Shown: piece after piece, positions 1 to 5,416 of the stretch
Numbering within the stretch: the first letter of the stretch is position 1
How the letters are laid out: each line of letters starts with the position of its first letter
Source of the DNA: Actinomycetota bacterium
GTDB taxonomy: Bacteria > Actinomycetota > Acidimicrobiia > Acidimicrobiales > Ilumatobacteraceae
Length of the DNA stretch: 7,346 nucleotides
Assembly: GCA_009703975.1 (NCBI GenBank)
Contig: WLFB01000060.1
Span: forward strand, 1-7,346
Direction of reading: 5' to 3'
Position numbers and translations under genes: made by a program
The notes under the pieces: model-generated
Told to the model about the DNA's origin: nothing
The model's input: the letters and a program-made list of their open reading frames with translations, nothing else
The model's database searches: none

Positions 1-672
1 ATCGGTATTGTGCTGCCAGCACCTGGATACCTTGAAGGTGTCCGACAACTAACACAGAAATACGGCACGCTATTAATCGTCGATGAGACTCATACGATTT
101 GTGCTGGTGCCGGTGGATGCACAGAACTTTGGAGCTTAAAGCCAGACATTTTGGTGATCGGTAAAAGCATCGGAGGCGGGTTTCCCGTTGCCGCGTATGG
201 GCTTTCAGAAGACCTTGCGGCGCAGTTAAGTTCAAAAATTACAGAACACGATGTTGACGTCTCTGGGATCGGCGGAACTCTCGCAGGAAGTGCATTAGCG
301 ATGGCCGCAATCAAAGTCACTTTAACAAACTGCCTGCTACCCGAACAGTTTGAGAAAACATGTTCGTTGGCCACACGGTGGGCAAGTGGTGTAAAGAAAT
401 CTTTCACAGAACACAATCTTGATTGGAGTGTGCAGCAACTCGGTTGTCGCGCTGAATATTGGTTTTGTGCACCGCCCGTAAATGGTGCACAAGCCGCTGC
501 CGCGTCTGACCCACAACTTGAAAATTTCATGCATCTTTGGGCAATGAATCGAGGAGTTTTATTGACGCCATTTCACAATATGGCTTTGATGTCACCTTTT
601 CACAAAATTGAAGATGTTGACAAGCACACACAAGTGTTTAACGATGCATTGGATACATTAACTAGTCACTAA
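1..672 (+). CDS. Class III PLP-dependent aminotransferase (glutamate-1-semialdehyde aminomutase-like), 5' partial
   Basis: The reading frame is open from the first base to a TAA stop, so the gene begins upstream of the window and only the last 223 residues are present. Full members of the family usually have about 420-460 residues. In visible numbering, the DETHT motif at residues 28-32 supplies the aspartate (D28) that contacts the PLP pyridine nitrogen. K55 in the GKSIGGG stretch is the expected Schiff-base lysine. The C-terminal small domain follows, with an NRGVLLTPFHNMALMSP segment typical of the glutamate-1-semialdehyde aminomutase-like branch of class III. Such enzymes move amino groups between amines or amino acids and keto acids or aldehydes in the cytoplasm. 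DETHT in place of the DEV-type motif of true HemL, and the absence of haem genes nearby, argue for a catabolic transaminase rather than HemL, though this is inference. The exporter gene starts 2 bases after the stop, so the two are probably co-transcribed. Confidence 0.9.
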   Translation: MGIVLPAPGYLEGVRQLTQKYGTLLIVDETHTICAGAGGCTELWSLKPDILVIGKSIGGGFPVAAYGLSEDLAAQLSSKITEHDVDVSGIGGTLAGSALAMAAIKVTLTNCLLPEQFEKTCSLATRWASGVKKSFTEHNLDWSVQQLGCRAEYWFCAPPVNGAQAAAASDPQLENFMHLWAMNRGVLLTPFHNMALMSPFHKIEDVDKHTQVFNDALDTLTSH

Positions 673-674
673 TT

Positions 675-1406
675 ATGACAATTCAACAGTTTATATTCAT
701 TGCGTTGATTGTTTTGGGTGCCTCAATAATTCAAGCGTTATTCGGTTTTGGTTTTGGTTTGATATCAGTTCCGCTGATGATATTTTTTGTTGATCTGCCA
801 ACTGCAGTTGTGACTGCAACCGCGGTTTCTACTGTCAGTTGCGCGATTCAATGGTGGGAGTCTCGCGCAGTTCAAGCACGTGAGATGTCTCAACGACTTG
901 TCTGCTCAGCAATTATTGGCATGCCATTCGGTTTGTGGCTTCTACTGAATCTTGACGCTCGGTTGATGAAGGGCATCCTTGGCATCGTCGTATTGTTCGG
1001 TGTTTTCTTGAGCATTAAAGGATTTGATTTACAGAGACTGCCAAAGACGTTCGACTACGCAATGGGAGTTGTAGCGGGTGTCTTGTCGACGGCGACCTCA
1101 ACGAATGGGCCACCACTTGTATTCTTGCTTCACGCGCGACACTTTGAACCGCAAGATTTTCGCGCGGTATTAAACCGAGTATTTACCTTTTTGAATTTCT
1201 TTACTTTGGTAATCTTCACTTTGGCAGGCAAGATGACAAGCGAAGCATTACAACTCGCATTGTTATCGATTCCTGTCATGGGAACAGGTGTCTTTATCGG
1301 AACACGTTTGCGTTCTCGGATAAACCCAGACCATTTTAGAAACCTGGTGATTGGTTTGCTGACGCTAAGTGGTCTAAGCGCAATCGCTAATGCGATATTC
1401 AGTTAA
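675..1406 (+). CDS. TauE/SafE-family membrane exporter (sulfite/organoanion exporter-like)
   Basis: This 243-residue, strongly hydrophobic protein has about seven or eight predicted membrane segments, roughly at residues 5-38, 42-60, 76-93, 96-115, 127-153, 168-185, 190-211 and 222-242. The two signature half-repeats of the TauE/SafE (DUF81) family are visible: a Q-A-L-F-G-F-G-F-G stretch at residues 20-28 near the N-terminus and STATSTNGPP at 138-147 in the second half. Family members are inner-membrane permeases; characterised ones export sulfite, sulfoacetate or related anions, but most are untested. The ATG lies 2 bases after the aminotransferase stop with no clear Shine-Dalgarno site, which suggests translational coupling. 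Length is normal for the family and I see no truncation. The substrate cannot be assigned from sequence. An exporter for a by-product of the transamination pathway is possible. Confidence 0.9.
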   Translation: MTIQQFIFIALIVLGASIIQALFGFGFGLISVPLMIFFVDLPTAVVTATAVSTVSCAIQWWESRAVQAREMSQRLVCSAIIGMPFGLWLLLNLDARLMKGILGIVVLFGVFLSIKGFDLQRLPKTFDYAMGVVAGVLSTATSTNGPPLVFLLHARHFEPQDFRAVLNRVFTFLNFFTLVIFTLAGKMTSEALQLALLSIPVMGTGVFIGTRLRSRINPDHFRNLVIGLLTLSGLSAIANAIFS

Positions 1407-1426
1407 CTGCTTAGACGCAGATTAAC
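1402..1426. terminator. Hairpin between convergent genes, possible bidirectional terminator
   Basis: GTTAACTGC at 1402-1410 pairs with GCAG at 1417-1420 and TTAAC at 1422-1426, leaving one bulged A at 1421 and a 6-base loop (TTAGAC). The stem is 9 base pairs. The TAA stop of the exporter lies in the left arm and the TAA stop of the minus-strand hydrolase lies in the right arm. There is no T-tract on either strand, so a classical intrinsic terminator is not shown. The position between two converging genes, 15 bases apart, is the main support. Confidence 0.35.
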
Positions 1427-2156
1427 GCGCAAACCATTCGAGCCATTGCTCTTGCGACTGTGGCTTGAAAACATGATTTGTGGCAACGACATCACCGAGA
1501 TTGCTTGAAGGCATCGCCGAGTATTGATGGCCTGGACAGACCAAAGTGTCCGGTGGCATTTGTGAAAGTTTTTGCAAACTTGAAAACATTTGCCCGGGGT
1601 CGCTGCCTGGCAAGTCAGTTCGTCCGCAACCTTCAAGAAAAAGAGTGTCGCCAGCGACGAGTCGTTGTTCAACTAAAAAACATTGACTACCTGGCGTATG
1701 CCCTGGCGTGTGCACAAAAGTGATTTCAATTTCACCCACGCTCAACTTGTCTCCACCAGAATGTTTGACGAAGTCTGTATCTGAGATACCAGTTGTGCGT
1801 GTCACCCAATTAGCTTCATCGTTGTTGACATGAATAGGTACATGTTGCAGTTCGAGCAGTGTGGCGACGCCCTCTATGTTCATTCCCATCATTGAGCCAC
1901 CAACATGGTCGGGGTGATAGTGCGTTGCGAGAACCCCAGTTAAGTTCATTTCATCTTTGGCGATGATTTCTAGCAAATCTTTGACAGCGTAAGCAGGGTC
2001 GACAATCACACATTCACGAGTTTGTCGATCACCGATCAAGTAAACAAAATTAACCATTTGGTTGGCTAAGTGGTCTGACTTCGCGAAATCGCGACCCGAT
2101 AAAAGTTGACGAAAATAAAGCCGATCTTGAGTCATAGTTGAGTTCTCAATATTCAT
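1422..2156 (-). CDS. Metallo-beta-lactamase-fold hydrolase (glyoxalase II / persulfide dioxygenase-like)
   Basis: The protein has 244 residues and carries the full metal-binding set of the fold: H79, H81, D83 and H84 in THYHPDH, then H153 in HTPGHTPGS, D170 in AGDTLF and H210 in CPGHQYS. The GCGRTD motif at 176-181 resembles the one in ETHE1-type persulfide dioxygenases, but similar GRTDLPG motifs occur in hydroxyacylglutathione hydrolases. The likely reaction is either thioester hydrolysis or oxidation of a low-molecular-weight persulfide to sulfite; sequence reading alone does not decide. No signal peptide is visible, so it is probably cytoplasmic. The ATG at 2156 is chosen because a -10-like TAATCT sits 8 bases upstream. 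Met8 (codon at 2133-2135) is an alternative start close to the first conserved strand. The gene converges on the exporter and diverges from the Gfo/Idh/MocA gene. Confidence 0.88.
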   Translation of the reverse strand: MNIENSTMTQDRLYFRQLLSGRDFAKSDHLANQMVNFVYLIGDRQTRECVIVDPAYAVKDLLEIIAKDEMNLTGVLATHYHPDHVGGSMMGMNIEGVATLLELQHVPIHVNNDEANWVTRTTGISDTDFVKHSGGDKLSVGEIEITFVHTPGHTPGSQCFLVEQRLVAGDTLFLEGCGRTDLPGSDPGQMFSSLQKLSQMPPDTLVCPGHQYSAMPSSNLGDVVATNHVFKPQSQEQWLEWFAR

Positions 2157-2164
2157 TGTTCATT

Positions 2165-2170
2165 AGATTA
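2165..2170 (-). promoter_or_regulatory. Candidate -10 element of the metallo-hydrolase gene
   Basis: On the minus strand this reads TAATCT, matching the TANNNT pattern, and ends 8 bases before the ATG at 2156. That would give a leaderless or nearly leaderless transcript. A weak -35-like CTCACA lies 17 bases further upstream at 2188-2193 on the minus strand. It overlaps the first codons of the divergent gene. Confidence 0.4.
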
Positions 2171-2176
2171 GCGATC

Positions 2177-2182
2177 TAATCT
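2177..2182 (+). promoter_or_regulatory. Candidate -10 element of the Gfo/Idh/MocA gene (leaderless)
   Basis: TAATCT matches TANNNT and is followed by exactly 6 bases before the GTG start at 2189. This is the spacing expected if transcription begins at the first base of the start codon. No good -35 hexamer is visible at the usual distance, and no Shine-Dalgarno site precedes the GTG. Confidence 0.45.
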
Positions 2183-2188
2183 GAGTGT

Positions 2189-3274
2189 GTGAGTATTGTC
2201 AGCAAAGAATTACGCTACGGCATAATCGGCTCAGGAATGATGGGTCGAGAGCACATTCGAAATCTTTTGGCAATTGACAACTGCGAGGTTGTGGCGATCA
2301 GTGACACTCACGTGCCGAGTCGCGCTAAAGCCGTTGAACTAATCAATGGTGTTACTCAGTTTTCTGACTATCGCGAAATGCTTTCGGCTCAAGAACTTGA
2401 CGTCATCGTGATTGCGACACCGAACCATACACATCTAAACGTTCTCAACGATGTTTTAGAAACTGGATTACATGTTCTTGTTGAAAAACCCCTGTGTACA
2501 ACAGTGAAAGATTGCCAGTTGGCGATTGAGCGTGAGAAACAAACGCATCGCGATGGCAGAGTGGTATGGGTTGGCCTTGAATATCGCTATATGGCACCTA
2601 CAGCGCGACTGCTCAATGAAGTTGGTTCGGGCACATGTGGAAATGTACAAATGGTTGCAATACGTGAACATAGATTTCCATTTCTTGAGAAAATAGATAA
2701 CTGGAACCGTTTCAATTCAAATACGGGTGGCACACTGGTTGAAAAGTGTTGCCATTTCTTCGACGTGATGGGTCTGTTTGCCCAGTCTCAAGCCGTCAGT
2801 GTTTATGCCTCAGGAAACCAAGACGTCAATCATCTCGATGAGATCTACGATGGCAAACGATCAGACATTTTGGATAATGCCTTTGTAATCGTTGAATATC
2901 AAAATGGTGTTCGTGGAATGTTGGATCTTTCGATGTTCGCTGAAGGGTCAAAGAACGAACAAGAAATTTCAGTTGTTGGCAGTAGCGCAAAACTCGAAGC
3001 ATTGATCACAGAATCAAAGGTAAGAGTTGGCCTACGAGCGAACGGAGCAGCGGGCGTCGAAGAATTCTTTGTCGAACAACCTCTCGGAGTTGTTGCCGGT
3101 TTTCATGCCGGAGCTTCTTACCTTGAGCATCTTGCAATGCAGTGCGCGATTCGCAACGGTACAAAATCAGATGTGACATTGCTTGATGGTTTGAACTCAG
3201 TAGCAATAGGCCAAGCTGCTCATCTGAGCATTGCGCAAAGACGTGTGGTTCAAATCTCTGAGGTCATAAGTTAA
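2189..3274 (+). CDS. Gfo/Idh/MocA-family NAD(P)-dependent oxidoreductase
   Basis: The protein has 361 residues, normal for the family. An N-terminal Rossmann fold is marked by GIIGSGMMG at residues 11-19 and an acidic residue, D39, after the second strand, consistent with preference for NAD. The EKP motif at 99-101 in LVEKPLCTT is the conserved family motif that positions cofactor and substrate. The C-terminal alpha/beta domain carries the substrate-site segment GGTLVEKCCHFFD at 180-192, with H189 as the likely catalytic histidine. Family members oxidise or reduce sugars, inositols and their amino or acid derivatives; the substrate here is unknown. The GTG at 2189 is chosen because it stands 6 bases after a TAATCT and about ten codons before the Rossmann motif. 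The stop is only 7 bases from that of the convergent dehydrogenase gene. There is no signal peptide, so it is probably cytoplasmic. Confidence 0.92.
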   Translation: MSIVSKELRYGIIGSGMMGREHIRNLLAIDNCEVVAISDTHVPSRAKAVELINGVTQFSDYREMLSAQELDVIVIATPNHTHLNVLNDVLETGLHVLVEKPLCTTVKDCQLAIEREKQTHRDGRVVWVGLEYRYMAPTARLLNEVGSGTCGNVQMVAIREHRFPFLEKIDNWNRFNSNTGGTLVEKCCHFFDVMGLFAQSQAVSVYASGNQDVNHLDEIYDGKRSDILDNAFVIVEYQNGVRGMLDLSMFAEGSKNEQEISVVGSSAKLEALITESKVRVGLRANGAAGVEEFFVEQPLGVVAGFHAGASYLEHLAMQCAIRNGTKSDVTLLDGLNSVAIGQAAHLSIAQRRVVQISEVIS

Positions 3275-3281
3275 AAGGCGA

Positions 3282-4034
3282 TTATACAACGAGTGTTAAG
3301 CCACCGTCAACTACAAATATCTGACCTGTCGTATATCTGTTTCGAATGAGGGCAATAGTTGCATCGGCACAATCTTGCGGAGTTGCAGAGCGCTTGAGCG
3401 GGGCAACACGAGCAACATTGTCATGCTGTGCTTGCCAGTCGCTTGTCCACGGGGTCTCGACCAAACCGGGCGCAACTGCATTAACCCGAACAGGACCACA
3501 CGATTTAGCCAGCAGAATAGTCATGTGGTTGAGCGCCGCTTTAGTCATTGCATAAGCAATTGAACTGCCCACGGGTCTGACTCCGGCGATTGATGTGATG
3601 TTGACGATGTTGCCATCTTTGCTCTTTTTAAGATGTGGTATCGCCGCCTTCGTCAACCACCATGTACCAAATACGTTGACATCAAATGTCTTTTCGAAAA
3701 TTTCATCAGTCAGAGAATCCAAATCATGGTGCGCAACCAGAGTTGTCCACCCGGCGTTGTTGATTAAAATATCCAGCTGTCCAAACTCGCTGATTGTCTT
3801 GTCAATTAGTTGTTGACCGGCTGCTTTATCACTGATGTCAGCTTGAATATAAAGCGATTTTGTCGATAGAGATTTCGCAACTTGCTGTCCAGCATTTACC
3901 GAGTTGGCAGAGTTCACGACAACATTGGCGCCAAGGTCACTTAATCTTCGAGCGATTTCTTCGCCGATACCAGATGATGATCCAGTCACGATCGCTACTT
4001 TGCCATCTAATTCGTTGCGTTTGTCATCATTCAT
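3282..4034 (-). CDS. Short-chain dehydrogenase/reductase (classical SDR)
   Basis: This 250-residue protein has every landmark of a classical SDR: TGSSSGIG at residues 17-24 for the dinucleotide, D66 in ADISD, NNAG at 92-95, and the catalytic tetrad N120, S148, Y161 and K165 (YAMTK). It also has the PG segment after the active site and a C-terminal GQIFVVDGG. FabG-like SDRs interconvert alcohols and ketones with NAD(H) or NADP(H) in the cytoplasm. FabG itself is unlikely because no fatty-acid genes lie nearby, and the gene is third in an operon behind an esterase and an FAD oxidase. The ATG is 23 bases after the stop of the FAD oxidase, with only a weak GGA 7 bases upstream. A likely role is oxidation of an alcohol or reduction of a carbonyl released by the preceding enzymes; this is inference. 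Confidence 0.92.
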   Translation of the reverse strand: MNDDKRNELDGKVAIVTGSSSGIGEEIARRLSDLGANVVVNSANSVNAGQQVAKSLSTKSLYIQADISDKAAGQQLIDKTISEFGQLDILINNAGWTTLVAHHDLDSLTDEIFEKTFDVNVFGTWWLTKAAIPHLKKSKDGNIVNITSIAGVRPVGSSIAYAMTKAALNHMTILLAKSCGPVRVNAVAPGLVETPWTSDWQAQHDNVARVAPLKRSATPQDCADATIALIRNRYTTGQIFVVDGGLTLVV

Positions 4035-4057
4035 TTGATGTCCGATCTCTTGTGAAT

Positions 4058-5416
4058 TTAAATGAAGCGGTCAAGTATGTTTGCACGAAACTTATCGACT
4101 GTGCCCTTGTCATGTTCGTGTTTATCCATACTGTTAGAAAGTCTCAATAATCCGTTAATCCCTAAATAACGCAGCGGTTCTACTTCCCACTTTCGTGAGG
4201 GATGATTCACCCAAGGCAGAGTCGTCAATGGATGATCGTCACCAACCATCAAATGGGCGAGTGTCCGCGCCGCCAGATTGGTGGCCGCAACGCCATCACC
4301 GACATATCCACCAAGCGAGGCCAAGCCAGATCGTTGATCATAATTTACTGACGGCTGCCAGTCTCTTGGTACGCCGAGAGGGCCTCCCCAACGGTGTGTA
4401 ACTTCGAGATCTTTCGTTACCGGAAAAACCTCGTGCATGGATGAAATAATTCTCTGATGTATTTCATCATGATTGTCGTAACTAGGTTTAACTCGTGAAC
4501 CGAAATGGTAGGGCGCACCTCTGCCACCAAATGCGATTCGACCATCGTGAGTAATCTGCACATAAATGATCATGTTTCGGGCATCGTGGTAAGTCTCACG
4601 ATTATGCCAACTGATTTCTTCGCGTTGCGATTTAGTTAACGGCTCAGTGGCGACCATATACGAATAAAGTGGGGCAAGAGTTCTGCGGTGGCGTTTAATT
4701 AGCGAAGTAAATCCTTCGGTTGCACGAACGACTACGTCAGCGCGAACTTTCGTATTTTTGAGCTTAATAACGCGAGGATTGATTTCAGTAACACGAGAAT
4801 TCTCGTAAATCTTTACGCCCATTCGCTCGACAACTTTTGCAAGCCCTAACACCAATTTCTTCGGGTGAATTGTCGCGCAATGTGGCGTGTAGCTAGCGGC
4901 GAATAATCCTGAGATATTAATTCTGGCCCGAGACTCTTCAAGTGTGAGCAGTCTTGAATCATCTTCAGAAAAACCATAACTATGCAGTTCTTCAACTTCT
5001 TCAACTACACGAGAACGCTGTACTGCATTTGTTGCTCCGTGAATTGTGCCGCCGCGATGAAAGTCGCAGTCGATCTTTTCGCTATTGAGGGTTTTCTCAA
5101 TTTCGTCAATCGTTGCAAAACTCTGACTATACATCTCAATAGCCGCTTGACGATTGTGCTGTTTTTCGATCTCCGAGAGGGTCATCGGTAAAAATCCGCT
5201 GCACCACCCGCCATTGCGACCACTTGCACCGAATCCAACATTGTTTGACTCAATGACAGCGACTCGCGCGTCTGGCTTCAATTTCTTGACGTAATAGGCA
5301 GTCCAGAGACCGCTATAGCCCGCACCAACAATCGCGATATCTAGATCAAGATCTGAGTTTAAAGAATCACGTTCGACTTCTGTACTCGTTACCGACTCAT
5401 GCCAATAAGAGTTCAC
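4058..5416 (-). CDS. FAD-dependent oxidoreductase, DAO family (amine/amino-acid oxidase-like)
   Basis: With the start at 5416 the protein has 452 residues. The N-terminal FAD-binding fold shows VGAGYSG at residues 30-36 and the GASGRNGG loop at 63-70, a hallmark of the DadA/PuuB-like branch of D-amino-acid-oxidase-type flavoproteins. VVRATEG near 229-235 is the second FAD contact, and GGYVGDGVAATN at 369-380 closes the flavin site. Relatives oxidise amines, N-methyl amino acids or gamma-glutamyl-putrescine to imines or aldehydes plus peroxide or reduced carrier. An in-frame GTG at 5431 would add five residues. I prefer 5416 because GTGA overlaps the stop of the upstream esterase by 4 bases and a GGAG lies 9 bases ahead, whereas nothing resembling a ribosome site precedes 5431. 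The gene sits in the middle of the esterase-oxidase-SDR operon. No secretion signal is visible. The exact substrate is unknown. Confidence 0.9.
   Translation of the reverse strand: MNSYWHESVTSTEVERDSLNSDLDLDIAIVGAGYSGLWTAYYVKKLKPDARVAVIESNNVGFGASGRNGGWCSGFLPMTLSEIEKQHNRQAAIEMYSQSFATIDEIEKTLNSEKIDCDFHRGGTIHGATNAVQRSRVVEEVEELHSYGFSEDDSRLLTLEESRARINISGLFAASYTPHCATIHPKKLVLGLAKVVERMGVKIYENSRVTEINPRVIKLKNTKVRADVVVRATEGFTSLIKRHRRTLAPLYSYMVATEPLTKSQREEISWHNRETYHDARNMIIYVQITHDGRIAFGGRGAPYHFGSRVKPSYDNHDEIHQRIISSMHEVFPVTKDLEVTHRWGGPLGVPRDWQPSVNYDQRSGLASLGGYVGDGVAATNLAARTLAHLMVGDDHPLTTLPWVNHPSRKWEVEPLRYLGINGLLRLSNSMDKHEHDKGTVDKFRANILDRFI

Larger units (their letters stand above)
2165..2182. promoter_or_regulatory. 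Perfect inverted repeat, candidate operator overlapping divergent promoters
   Basis: AGATTAG at 2165-2171 and CTAATCT at 2176-2182 form a perfect 7-base inverted repeat around the 4-base spacer CGAT. It lies in the 32-base gap between the divergent hydrolase and oxidoreductase genes. The outer six bases of each arm read TAATCT on the strand of the gene they face, so each arm may be a -10 element. An alternative or additional role is the binding site of a dimeric repressor. No regulator gene is present in the window. Confidence 0.5.

Noticed and set aside
90..530. 146-codon open frame on the minus strand opposite the aminotransferase
   Set aside because: It lies wholly antisense to a gene with clear PLP motifs, and its translation is rich in Cys, Ser and Pro with no recognisable domain.
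1..672. Naming the partial aminotransferase HemL
   Set aside because: The DETHT motif and lack of haem-pathway neighbours differ from true glutamate-1-semialdehyde aminomutase, and half of the protein is missing.
1422..2156. Firm naming of the MBL protein as a persulfide dioxygenase
   Set aside because: The GCGRTD motif is suggestive, but the metal ligands and GRTDLPG context are shared with glyoxalase II-type enzymes, so only the superfamily call is safe.
2161..2163. Minus-strand ATG just upstream of the hydrolase start
   Set aside because: It is 7 bases from the ATG at 2156, so out of frame, and its frame closes after a few codons.
3275..3281. Terminator between the convergent oxidoreductase and SDR genes
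   Set aside because: The gap is 7 bases and I could not find a convincing stem-loop or T-tract across it.
3346..3816. Several plus-strand open frames of 60-75 codons opposite the SDR
   Set aside because: The SDR has its complete catalytic set on the minus strand; these are reading-frame shadows.
4988..5005. Tandem 9-base repeat TTCTTCAAC in the FAD oxidase
   Set aside because: It is an in-frame duplication of the codons for V-E-E; a two-copy repeat of this size is common in coding DNA and no wider repeat array is present.
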